Shown one piece after another: positions 44,010 through 52,130 of a DNA stretch of 59,535 nucleotides (positions are counted from its first letter, which is position 1; every line of letters begins with the position of its first letter). The notes under the pieces were generated by a model. That model worked only from the letters and a program-made list of their open reading frames with translations. It made no database searches and was not told the origin of the DNA. Origin of the DNA: an uncultured Rhodospirillales bacterium (lineage in GTDB: Bacteria > Pseudomonadota > Alphaproteobacteria > Reyranellales > Reyranellaceae). The position numbers were made by a program, and so were the translations under genes. Location of the stretch: contig CADECW010000027.1 of the NCBI GenBank assembly GCA_902825855.1, forward strand, positions 1-59,535, read 5' to 3'.

Positions 44010-44558
44010 CTACGCCGGCAGCTTGTCTCCATCCGGTGGCGCCGCCACCTCGAACGCGTTGACCACGCCGCACAGCATTGCGTAGTAGTGCACGCCAGCG
44101 GTCAGCTCGACGAGCCACTTCGTACCGTGTTTTTTGTGGAGCGCGTCGAACGCGGCCTGTTCAGCGCGATTTGTGCGCATGAGCTGACGGACGTAGGTCA
44201 CGATGGCGGCTTCGTCAGCCGGAAACTTCGACGCCTCCGCCTTCGCGCGCAGCAGATCGATCGCCTCTTCACGCAAGCCGTTGCGGCGCGCGGCCGCCAC
44301 CTGCGCCGCCCATACGTACGCGGCTCCGCGCTCGCGCACGGCAGCGAGGATGCCGACGGAGCGCAGCTTGCCTTCGACCACACTTTCGTCGCGGAAGAAG
44401 GGGACGAGCGGCAACATGCGCTTCGTCATTTCCGGGCTGTGCAGCATCATGCTGAACGGACCACGGACGGCGCCGAACACTTTCAGGACATCGTCGACGA
44501 CGGCCTGATGTTCGGGAGCAACGTCGGCTTTGCTGGCGACGGGCGTCACGCGTGGCAT
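44010..44558 (-). CDS. Carboxymuconolactone decarboxylase/AhpD-fold protein
   Basis: 182 aa all-helical protein. RSVGILAAVRERGAAYVWAAQVAAARRNGLREEAIDLL (quoted in part; about residues 65-102) matches the CMD/AhpD helix pair. The CxxC redox motif of AhpD is absent: the site reads YVWAAQ. It therefore resembles the large CMD group of unknown reaction rather than alkylhydroperoxidases. It is convergent with the VOC gene and faces away from the orphan ABC protein, across 244 bp. Confidence 0.82.
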   Translation of the reverse strand: MPRVTPVASKADVAPEHQAVVDDVLKVFGAVRGPFSMMLHSPEMTKRMLPLVPFFRDESVVEGKLRSVGILAAVRERGAAYVWAAQVAAARRNGLREEAIDLLRAKAEASKFPADEAAIVTYVRQLMRTNRAEQAAFDALHKKHGTKWLVELTAGVHYYAMLCGVVNAFEVAAPPDGDKLPA

Positions 44559-44802
44559 GGGTCAGCTCCCTTCTGCTATGGACGTGCAGTTTGCGCGCTA
44601 GTCTATCGACTTGCCAGACGCTTGCGCGGTTCTAGTGTCAACAACCAGAGTACCTCTCAGTTCGTCATTCTCGACCACGTAGACGGGACAGTCATTAGGC
44701 CGCGGACATGGACGATCTGATGCGCGGCGAGACCTACCATAGTAGTGAGATAGAGCTCGGCTGGTTCGAATGCCGTGGCGCCGGTCGTGCTGGGGTGAGA
44801 TC

Positions 44803-45771
44803 GTGACTTCAACGCTGTTGCAACTCTACAGGTGGGCGCTCCCGTCCGTGCGCGATTGGCCCGGCGGGCCAATGTCGCCGTCACTCTACGGCTACGTCCT
44901 CAAGGTCAGCCGCCGGCAGCAGGTCCGCCTAGGCCTGCTGACGCTCGCGGTTTTTCCACTCTCCCTGATGCCGCTGGAACTGCAGCGGCGGATCATCAAC
45001 TATGCCGTGGCCCACTCCGCCATCGAACTGCTGCTGGCCTACGGTGGTCTGTATCTTGTCGTCCTGCTGCTGCAAAGTGGCCTGAAGTTCCTGCGTGATG
45101 CCTACATGCACAGAATCGCCGAGGGTGTCACGCGGCTGCTTCGCCGGAAATTCGTCCGGCGCGGGCCGCTCGATGCCGCTGTTGCAGATGGCACGAAGCA
45201 ATCCATCATCTCGGCGGAATCGGAGAAGGTCGGGGGCTTTGTCGCCGAGAGCATCTCGCTGCCGATGCTACAAGCCGGTACCGTGCTCAGCATCGCCGCC
45301 TACATGCTGATCATAGAGCCGCTGGTTGGGATTGTCGCGATCGTCTTCCTCGTCCCATCAGTCGTCGTGGTCGGCCTGGCGCAGCCCGTCCTCAACCGGT
45401 TGTCCCGATCGAAGATCACCGTTGTGCGCTCGCTGGGCGAATCAGTGCTTCGCGACGGTCGTCATGATGCATCAAAAGGATCGGATTCCGACGCGCTCGT
45501 CGAGCGCATCTACGACCTGCGTCTTCGCTTCGTTAACCTCAAGATTGCTACGAAGTCTTTCAACCAGCTGATCACCGGCCTGGGGCTGTTGAGTATTCTC
45601 CTGGTCGGCGGATGGCTCGCCATTCAGGATCGGACGGAAATCGGCATCATCGTGGCCTTCATGTCGGGGTACGAGCGGATGACGAACCCGGTCAGGGACT
45701 TGCTGAACTTCTATCGCCGCTTGTCCATGATGCGCGTTCAATACCGGTTGGTGGCCGATGCCTTCGCCTAG
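44803..45771 (+). CDS. Orphan ABC exporter transmembrane domain without ATPase domain
   Basis: 322 aa from GTG 44803, preceded by GGGGTGAG; an ATG 33 bases upstream is possible. It shows the six-helix type IV ABC exporter membrane domain, including the intracellular coupling part FRRKFVRRGPLD-like segment near 115 and VYDLRLRFVNLKIATKSFN-like helix near 230 (here IYDLRLRF). The chain ends at VADAFA, just where a linker to the ATPase would begin in normal exporters of 570-600 aa. No Walker motif follows in any frame before the convergent lipoprotein gene. It is either a half-transporter needing a separate ATPase, a non-transport membrane protein, or a truncated gene. Confidence 0.75.
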   Translation: MTSTLLQLYRWALPSVRDWPGGPMSPSLYGYVLKVSRRQQVRLGLLTLAVFPLSLMPLELQRRIINYAVAHSAIELLLAYGGLYLVVLLLQSGLKFLRDAYMHRIAEGVTRLLRRKFVRRGPLDAAVADGTKQSIISAESEKVGGFVAESISLPMLQAGTVLSIAAYMLIIEPLVGIVAIVFLVPSVVVVGLAQPVLNRLSRSKITVVRSLGESVLRDGRHDASKGSDSDALVERIYDLRLRFVNLKIATKSFNQLITGLGLLSILLVGGWLAIQDRTEIGIIVAFMSGYERMTNPVRDLLNFYRRLSMMRVQYRLVADAFA

Positions 45772-45796
45772 AGCCCTGCAAGAAACCGCCGCGCCG

Positions 45797-46195
45797 CTAA
45801 GGAGCGACAGCACTCCAGCGGCAGCCGAGACGTGGCTCCGTGACGGTGAGTGACTTAGGTGAACTCGCCGCGTTCGCAACGACCCTGAGGGTAGTTCCGC
45901 CCAGGCTGAAGTCCGTCGTGTAGACGCCAGGCGAAGTCTGCGACATGTTGCCGGTAATGCCACCGGCCGAGGTTACCGAAGCGGTATCACCCATTGCCCT
46001 GAACGTATGGACGCGTGACAGCGCTGTGTCGAACCGCATGCAACCCGCCGGATTTCTCTCCGGGACTACCCGAAATTCGATGGGAGCGCTCGTGACTGCC
46101 GAGGACTGAGGGGCCGATGCTTGTTGCGTCGAGCAGCCAGCGATGACAGCGCTGGTCATGGCCAGCGCGTAGCATGTAGCAGTCAATCCGCGCAT
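45797..46195 (-). CDS. Small predicted lipoprotein
   Basis: 132 aa from ATG 46193-46195, with AGAAGGA before it. A signal peptide with a lipobox (SAVIAGCS, Cys near residue 20) predicts lipid anchoring. The mature part is a small beta-rich domain with two cysteines (AGCMRF and RLGCRW) that could form a disulphide. No family was recognised. It is convergent with the orphan ABC membrane protein, 25 bp away. Confidence 0.72.
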   Translation of the reverse strand: MRGLTATCYALAMTSAVIAGCSTQQASAPQSSAVTSAPIEFRVVPERNPAGCMRFDTALSRVHTFRAMGDTASVTSAGGITGNMSQTSPGVYTTDFSLGGTTLRVVANAASSPKSLTVTEPRLGCRWSAVAP

Positions 46196-46419
46196 TTCCT
46201 TCTCCCCTTCCAATGCCGTTCTCGTCGCATTGTAAAGTGAGGAGCATCCACACCGTTTGACCCCATGTCCCAGGAGCAGGCTAAGCGTCCCAATTCATTG
46301 GCCAAGGCGTTGTTTTCTTCGGCAAGGCCACCGAGCCCTTTTGCGCTTCGAATCAATGCACCTTTCTGGCGGCAAGAGGGGCGCAGACATGGTGCGCCAT
46401 TCTCAGCGGGGGAAGATGA

Positions 46420-47436
46420 TCAGAGGAATCGGATCAGATCGCCAAAGTTCTCAGGCTTCAACAGCATTCGATCGGTCGATGCGAGTGTCGGAAGCTGCTG
46501 ACCGAACGACGCGGCTCGAACGTCGCTTGGGGAGACTCCGAACTGCCGGCGGAACATCCGGCTGAACGACGAGGCGTCGGGGAAGCACAGATCAAACGCA
46601 ATCGCAGAAATGGATTTAGGATTTGTCGTATCGCGCAGCTCTGAATAGGCAGCCACCAGCCGTTTGTTCTGTATGTACCGGGCCACACCACCCTCACCGT
46701 CGAGCAGTCGATAGAGTTGTGAGCGCGACATGCCTACTTCGGCACAGAGCATGGCCGCGCCCAATGCCGAAACCCGTAGACGCCGCTCAACTGCGCGACG
46801 AACCAACTCCAGCCGACTGCTTCGAATTGGTGCTGCCGCTTCGGCCACCCGGTCTGCCGTCGGCTTGATGCAGGCCGCGACCATCGCACGCAGGGCATCT
46901 TTCAGCCCCTGAGCCTCTTCCTTCTCCAGGGCTGGCAAACTGCGTTCGAGCAGCAGCAAATACTCCGCAAGCAATCTTCCACTGGGCGAGTCCAGGGGGA
47001 TGTCGCGCGCAGCGTCCAGCACGACTGCGATCTCGCGAAAGTCGTCGCGCCCCAGATACAGCTGCACGCGATCGTAGTCGCTTCGTTCGCTCGCCATCGG
47101 ATCAGCCAATGACTGCACCAGCGGAATCCCGACTGCCGGTTCTGCCACGATGTCCCTGGTCAAGACCTTGTGCGTTCCTCGCTTGGTCAGCGTAATGACC
47201 CAATGGTCGACCGAATCGCGGTGAATGTGCGTGCGGCTGCGCTTTCCCGCGATCGCCGGCGCCGCAACACGGCTGAAGGCAAAACCATCCAACCGCCACG
47301 TCAGGTGCTTGGCCTCGAACCCCTCCGATGCCGGCCGCAGCGGTACGGTGTCGAAGACACGGCCATACCATTGTTCCCAGGCTTCGAACTGCTGTGACCC
47401 CGGCAAATACCGGGTGTCGAACACCTCTGGATCCAT
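46420..47436 (-). CDS. AraC-family transcriptional regulator
   Basis: 338 aa. N-terminal sensor region of the AraC_binding_2 type (IHRDSVDHWVITLTKRGTHK near residue 70-90) and a C-terminal double helix-turn-helix (about 235-330). The second HTH ends DASSFSRMFRRQFGVSPSDV. It is a clear paralogue of the regulator at 47800: both contain DSVDHWVITL or a near copy, SRSQLYRLL and EGGVARYIQ. A promoter-like pair lies at 47472-47500. Targets are unknown; the nearby lipoprotein and ABC gene are candidates. Confidence 0.92.
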   Translation of the reverse strand: MDPEVFDTRYLPGSQQFEAWEQWYGRVFDTVPLRPASEGFEAKHLTWRLDGFAFSRVAAPAIAGKRSRTHIHRDSVDHWVITLTKRGTHKVLTRDIVAEPAVGIPLVQSLADPMASERSDYDRVQLYLGRDDFREIAVVLDAARDIPLDSPSGRLLAEYLLLLERSLPALEKEEAQGLKDALRAMVAACIKPTADRVAEAAAPIRSSRLELVRRAVERRLRVSALGAAMLCAEVGMSRSQLYRLLDGEGGVARYIQNKRLVAAYSELRDTTNPKSISAIAFDLCFPDASSFSRMFRRQFGVSPSDVRAASFGQQLPTLASTDRMLLKPENFGDLIRFL

Positions 47437-47799
47437 AACGCCCGCTTTAACACAATGGATGTGTATTTAATGATTATAGCTCACGAACTGCGCCATGTCT
47501 GCGGCCACACGCACCGCTGGCATTTGTTATGCGAAATCTCACGGCATGTGCTGAGGCGGAAATCAATCGAACGATGTCCCGCCTACCTTCACCTTGCGTC
47601 GCAGGACCGCAGGTGTAACTGCTCAGCATCGATCGCTATCGGTCGCGGCACCGTTCCTTGTGCCGCCGATGCCGTATTCGTCGCGCGCCTTTGATGCTCG
47701 TGTTGGCCTTGCACCAGGTCACGAACTGCTACCCGATTGCTTTCTCAGGTGCTCCCTCAACACTACGGCGTGCGCTGAAGGACGCGCCACAGCGCATGC
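47437..47799. other. 363-bp intergenic region between the two AraC genes
   Basis: No coding region is supported. It is less GC-rich than the flanks and contains the candidate promoter of the AraC gene at 46420 and the 3' flank of the AraC gene at 47800. Short open frames here lack ribosome sites and any recognisable motif. Confidence 0.6.
47472..47500 (-). promoter_or_regulatory. Candidate sigma70 promoter of the AraC gene at 46420
   Basis: On the minus strand, CAGACA (47495-47500) is followed after 17 nt by a perfect TATAAT (47472-47477). Transcription would start near 47464, about 28 nt before the ATG. The -10 is ideal and the -35 matches 4 of 6. Confidence 0.55.
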
Positions 47800-48819
47800 C
47801 TAGGAAGAGCGCAGGCAGTCGCTGAACGTACGGGTATCGCCTCCCACCAGGGACTTGGATTGCGGCGCCGGTGGAAGTCCAGCATACGTCGCCGCCCTCA
47901 CGTCGGTCGGACTTACGCCGAACTCGCGCCTGAACGCCCTGCTGAAGGAGGAAGCATCGGCAAAGCACAGCATATCGGCGACCTGACCGATCGGGAGATT
48001 GCTTCGAGCATCGCACAGGATCGAAAAGCTCTCGGAAAGGCGCTGGCGCTGGATATAGCGAGCCACGCCACCTTCGTCCTCCAGCAGCCGGTATAGCTGC
48101 GAGCGCGACGTCGCTGCCTCACGGCACAGCTTCGTCAAGCTCAGCGACGGTGAACGCAGATTTCGGCGCACCGACTGACGTACTCTCTCCATCAAAGTCA
48201 GCCTGATCTGATGGCTTGCCGCCAGCTGCCTCTCACTGGTCGGTGCAAGACAGGCCAGCAACATCGCCTCCACGGCCTTGTTCAGCCGGCTTGCAGCGTC
48301 GGCATCCAGGGTCGGGAGGTTCTGCTCGATGAGCAGGATGTAGTCGGCAAGCATTCTGCCGCCAGTACTGTCCAATGCCATTCCCCTGGCCGCGTCGACC
48401 GCGGGCGCAATGGCCTGGAAGCTGTCGCGGGGCAGCACGAGTTGGAGACGGTTGTCGTCCTGCCTTCGCCTTATGCCGATCTCCTCGCCAAAGGAGAGAA
48501 TAAAGGGCGTCATGGGCGCCGCCTCGAACGAGACATCGCGCGTCGCGACGTCGCTCACGCTCTGCTTGCTGAGCGTGATTACCCAGTGGTCCACCGAGTT
48601 GTGCCGGATCATGGACTTTGTCCTGCTGACCGAATTCGGCGGAGAGACGACGCGGCTCAGCGTCAGCCCAGGGACGGTCCAAGTCCAGTTGGTTGCAATG
48701 AAATTGTCGTTGCTTGGATACTTCGGCTCGACATCAAAGATGGTGTCGTACCAGGCGCGCCAGGCTTCCAGTTGCCGGGTCTTGGGCAGATCGTTCGTAG
48801 CAAAGTGGTGAGCAAGCAT
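47800..48819 (-). CDS. AraC-family transcriptional regulator, paralogue
   Basis: 339 aa from ATG 48817-48819, with GGAGG five bases before it. Same layout as the gene at 46420: AraC_binding_2 sensor (RHNSVDHWVITLSKQSV near 70-86) and C-terminal AraC HTH pair (SRSQLYRLLEDEGGVARYIQ, then FADASSFSRAFRREFGVSPTDV). The two arose by duplication but have diverged a good deal. A decayed third tail, nearest to this copy, lies at 58106. The ligand is unknown. Confidence 0.92.
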   Translation of the reverse strand: MLAHHFATNDLPKTRQLEAWRAWYDTIFDVEPKYPSNDNFIATNWTWTVPGLTLSRVVSPPNSVSRTKSMIRHNSVDHWVITLSKQSVSDVATRDVSFEAAPMTPFILSFGEEIGIRRRQDDNRLQLVLPRDSFQAIAPAVDAARGMALDSTGGRMLADYILLIEQNLPTLDADAASRLNKAVEAMLLACLAPTSERQLAASHQIRLTLMERVRQSVRRNLRSPSLSLTKLCREAATSRSQLYRLLEDEGGVARYIQRQRLSESFSILCDARSNLPIGQVADMLCFADASSFSRAFRREFGVSPTDVRAATYAGLPPAPQSKSLVGGDTRTFSDCLRSS

Positions 48820-48902
48820 GACCACCTCCGCGTCTTATGGCAGTCCCGTGCTTCTCCTAACAGCTGGCATATTCAGCGCAAGGTTGTGTAGTGCCTTGGC
48901 AT

Positions 48903-48940
48903 GAAAATAGAGACGCCGGGCACAGTCCGGGACGCCCGGC
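48903..48940 (-). terminator. Rho-independent terminator of the SHOCT-protein gene
   Basis: GCCGGGC (48915-48921) pairs exactly with GCCCGGC (48934-48940). Read on the minus strand, the stem comes about 30 nt after the stop and is followed by TCTCTATTTTC (48903-48913 on the plus strand). Confidence 0.6.
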
Positions 48941-48968
48941 ACAGCCCCCGGCGGGGAGCTGGCAAGCG

Positions 48969-49349
48969 CTACTGTACGAGTCGTGCTCGCAACCGCCCGT
49001 ATTCCTCCTCGGAGATCGATTTGCTCGATTTGAGTCGGTCGAGTTTCTCGATCTCGTCGGCGACGCTGAAGCCCCCGGCTTGACGCAGCTGGTCCTGAGC
49101 GCGCTGGGCCTGCTCTCGGCTGCGCTCGGCCATAGCTCGGCCCTGGGTAAGGAGATACGCGAAGATACCGACGTACGGCAGCACGATCAGCAGGATCACC
49201 CAGGCAACCTTGCCAAGGCCGGATACGTCATGGCGGCGAAACAGGTCGCCGAAGACGGTCATCAGCAGCCACAGCCACAGGATGAAGAGAAAGATCGAAA
49301 AGACGTTCGCGACGAAGTTGGCGAATGTGAAGCCCCCGTCAAACAGCAT
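48969..49349 (-). CDS. Small membrane protein with SHOCT domain
   Basis: 126 aa from ATG 49347-49349, preceded by GGGGGAG. Two hydrophobic segments (about residues 8-35 and 45-68) resemble the PLDc_N membrane module. A charged, coiled-coil-prone stretch leads to a C-terminal SHOCT motif (EIEKLDRLKSSKSISEEEY). SHOCT domains mediate oligomer formation and no enzymatic activity is expected. It is divergent from the AI-2E-type gene, across 139 bp. Confidence 0.85.
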   Translation of the reverse strand: MLFDGGFTFANFVANVFSIFLFILWLWLLMTVFGDLFRRHDVSGLGKVAWVILLIVLPYVGIFAYLLTQGRAMAERSREQAQRAQDQLRQAGGFSVADEIEKLDRLKSSKSISEEEYGRLRARLVQ

Positions 49350-49488
49350 CGCTCCCCCTTGAGGATTGGCCCCTGGACTGTCACCAAGTGGCGAAAATCG
49401 CAATGTCCCGCAACCTGCACTACAATGCCAGAGAGCCGAAGCGTTCGCCAGCGCTGCTGGCCCGAGAGTTGGCGGAAGGAACCAGGTC

Positions 49489-50538
49489 ATGACGTCAGAG
49501 ACAGGCGAGACTGCCTGGCACCGAATCCTCGTGCCGCCGTTGATCCTGCTGGCCGTCGTCCTGGGCGTCGTCTTCACATGGTACAGCGCGCACAGCCTGC
49601 TGATGCTGTTCGCCGGCATCCTCTTCGCCGTGTTCCTCGATGCCTGCACACGCGGGCTCGGCTATGTCCTGCCGTTGACGCGTGCTTGGCGGTTCGGCCT
49701 GGTCACACTGGCGCTCGGCTCGCTCGCGGCGCTGGCGATCGCCTGGAGCATCATGCGCCTGCCCTCCCAGGCGCGGATGCTGCTGCAGGTGATGGATGCC
49801 CAGCTGACCGTTCTCGAGAATTACCTCGCGAGCTTCGGCATCGATCTGTTCGGGCCGGGCGGCCGGCATGACCTCTCGCAGTTCATCGCAGATCCCGGCC
49901 GCCTGTTTGGCCATGTCCAGTATGCGGTGAGCGGCGCCTACGTGTTCGGAATTACGACCATCGTCATCGTCTGCCTGGGGTTGTTCTTCGCTGGCCAGCC
50001 TGCGGGCTACCGGGAGGGCGCGTTGATCCTCGTGCCGCGAAATGCCCGCCCGCGCATGCGCGAGGTGATGAACGAGATGGGCCAGACCCTGCGCAGCTGG
50101 CTACTGGGTCAGCTCGTGCGCAGCGCCCTCGTAGCCGTGGTGCTGGCGGCGATGCTCCATACGCTTGGCGTGCCTGGGGCGGGTCTGCTCGGCATGCAAG
50201 CCGGCGTGGCCAACTTCATTCCCTATCTCGGGCCACTGATCGCCGCCCTGCCGATCGCCCTGGTGACCATGCCGCTCGGCCTGCCGACACTGGCCTGGGT
50301 CATGGCCATCTACTTCCTGATACAGACAATCGAGGGATTCGTGATCGCACCGCTGATTCAGAAAGGTTCGGTCAATGTCGCGCCGGCCTGGACCCTGTTC
50401 GCCATCGTGCTGCTCGGCGCGATGTTCGGCGCCATGGGAGTCGCGCTGGCGGCACCCCTGCTTGCGGTCGCTCGCATCGCCGCGCTGCGCTTCTACGTCG
50501 AGGACTGGCTGAAGGATCGCAATCAGGGAGCCGCCTGA
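49489..50538 (+). CDS. AI-2E/PerM-family transporter
   Basis: 349 aa from ATG 49489, preceded by GGAAGGA. Seven to eight membrane segments with the family pattern: two N-terminal helices, a helical extracytoplasmic region (about 90-145), and the conserved FIPYLGPLIAALPIAL near residue 242. Despite its name, the family includes Na+/H+ antiporters and efflux proteins, so AI-2 export is not implied. Its 3' end overlaps the convergent hydrolase gene by 16 bp. Confidence 0.88.
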   Translation: MTSETGETAWHRILVPPLILLAVVLGVVFTWYSAHSLLMLFAGILFAVFLDACTRGLGYVLPLTRAWRFGLVTLALGSLAALAIAWSIMRLPSQARMLLQVMDAQLTVLENYLASFGIDLFGPGGRHDLSQFIADPGRLFGHVQYAVSGAYVFGITTIVIVCLGLFFAGQPAGYREGALILVPRNARPRMREVMNEMGQTLRSWLLGQLVRSALVAVVLAAMLHTLGVPGAGLLGMQAGVANFIPYLGPLIAALPIALVTMPLGLPTLAWVMAIYFLIQTIEGFVIAPLIQKGSVNVAPAWTLFAIVLLGAMFGAMGVALAAPLLAVARIAALRFYVEDWLKDRNQGAA

Positions 50539-51989
50539 GAAGGCTTGTCCGCGGTCTCGATCCGTTCCATCAGGTAGGGATGGAACGGGTTTGAAGAGGC
50601 GCGCAGCAGGGCATCGAGGTTGAGGATCAACACGTTGCGTTCGCCGCGTGGCGCGATCGCGCCGAGATTTACGCCGAACTCGTCGCTGTCGTCGGGCTGC
50701 ATGCCGTAGAGGGAATCGTTCATCGGAAACGGCAGGGCAATGTGCGACAGTGAGAAGAGTCCGGCCGGAAACGCCAGGCCGAGAGGCCGCACCTTCTCAT
50801 CCACGGAACCGGCTTCGATGACTCGTTCGACGACCTCGTAGGTGTCGGGGCTCGCGTTGGTGATGATCGTCGTGCGGAAGCTGCGCGGCGGGTTGGGCAG
50901 AATGCGCGACAGCATGGTCTCGGAACTGTTGCGCAGCAGCAAGCCGAGCTTGGCGGCGCGATTGATATCGAACAACACGAGTTCGCTGCCGTTTGCTGGC
51001 AGCAGGGCATAGAGTGCCGTGATCACCGCCCGTGTGCTGACCGTGAAATCTGCGACCGATTGGAACGTCAGGATCGGCGGCAGGCGGTCGAGCTTGCCTT
51101 GCTGAGCAGCAGTTGCCAGTCGATCCTGCAGCGCGAGCGTCAGCCGGTGCGACTGGCGCGCACCGTTGACCGGGAACGAATTGTACTTGAAGGGATTGAA
51201 TTCCGGCACGATGCCGAGCCACGCTGCCTTGGCGAAGGCGGGAAACACCGCCGGCAGAGCCGCGATACCTGCAAAGCGCGCGAAAGCCGTGATGCCGATC
51301 ATCGGCGAAATCAATATGAGGCGATCGGGCCGCGCCAGGCGTTGGTCGTCGATGGCGTCGAGTGCGTACTTGACCGCCAGCGCCCCCCCGTTGGAAAAGC
51401 CCACGACATGGAGCGGCCGCGACGTGCCGGCTCGCCGGCGCGCCTCGCGAACGGCAAGCCGGGTCGCAGCGTCCCAGTCTTCCCATTCGACGTCAGTCAA
51501 GGCGGCCGGCACGGTTCCGTGTCCCGGCATCCTGATCGCCACCGCGACGAAACCGCGATCGCGATAGTCGCGTGCGATGTGGCGCAGGCTGTACGGCGAA
51601 TCGGTCAGCCCGTGCAGGAGGACGACCGCGCCGACGGTGGGTCCGTCGGGCTCGAGGACATACGACCGGTTCCAGTCCTGCGCAAAGCTGCCGGGATAGA
51701 TCGGGCTGCTGGCGTAATAGCGGTTGCCCGGTGTCCGCGCCTCCTCGTCGATCTTGTCGACGATCTCGGTCCGGACCTCACGAAACGTCGCCTCCTCGGC
51801 CTTGAGGTAGGCGGCCCAGTCGGCCTTGTCGATCTCGGCGGCGTGCCAGTCGTGCGGTACGTGGGTGTGCCAGGGATCGAGCGGTGGCCCACGCTGAGAA
51901 TCCCAGGCGCGTGCCACCAGAAGCGTCCCGGCAGCAACCAGCAGGAGCACGAGCACGCGGCGCAGTAGTCTCAGCATCTTGCGGGGCAT
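50523..51989 (-). CDS. Membrane-anchored alpha/beta hydrolase
   Basis: 488 aa. The N-terminal hydrophobic segment (about residues 10-26) is an anchor or uncleaved signal. The hydrolase core has an oxyanion loop LLHGLTDSPYSLRHIA near 124, the nucleophile elbow GFSNGG near 196, and a plausible acid/His pair later. The lipase-like PGHGTVPAALTDVEWEDW block resembles monoacylglycerol lipase/lysophospholipase members. A long C-terminal part (about 380-488) lies beyond the core. It is likely a periplasmic or membrane-associated esterase. The substrate is unknown. It is convergent, overlapping by 16 bp, with the AI-2E gene. Confidence 0.84.
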   Translation of the reverse strand: MPRKMLRLLRRVLVLLLVAAGTLLVARAWDSQRGPPLDPWHTHVPHDWHAAEIDKADWAAYLKAEEATFREVRTEIVDKIDEEARTPGNRYYASSPIYPGSFAQDWNRSYVLEPDGPTVGAVVLLHGLTDSPYSLRHIARDYRDRGFVAVAIRMPGHGTVPAALTDVEWEDWDAATRLAVREARRRAGTSRPLHVVGFSNGGALAVKYALDAIDDQRLARPDRLILISPMIGITAFARFAGIAALPAVFPAFAKAAWLGIVPEFNPFKYNSFPVNGARQSHRLTLALQDRLATAAQQGKLDRLPPILTFQSVADFTVSTRAVITALYALLPANGSELVLFDINRAAKLGLLLRNSSETMLSRILPNPPRSFRTTIITNASPDTYEVVERVIEAGSVDEKVRPLGLAFPAGLFSLSHIALPFPMNDSLYGMQPDDSDEFGVNLGAIAPRGERNVLILNLDALLRASSNPFHPYLMERIETADKPSQAAP

Positions 51990-52130
51990 CGCGATCTCGT
52001 TGGTTGGAATCTTTCACGTATCGGCAGATCAGCGCCGCGTCTGCATCCGCGCGCCAGTTTTGGAACGTACGGCATGGTCTCGGGACGAGGCGTCAATCAA
52101 ACGGCACAACACGGCCCATAAGATGCCAGA

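Noticed and set aside
47455..47803. Small open frames between the AraC genes
   Set aside because: No ribosome site, no recognisable motif, and unusual composition for this genome; the gap is better read as promoter and 3' flank.
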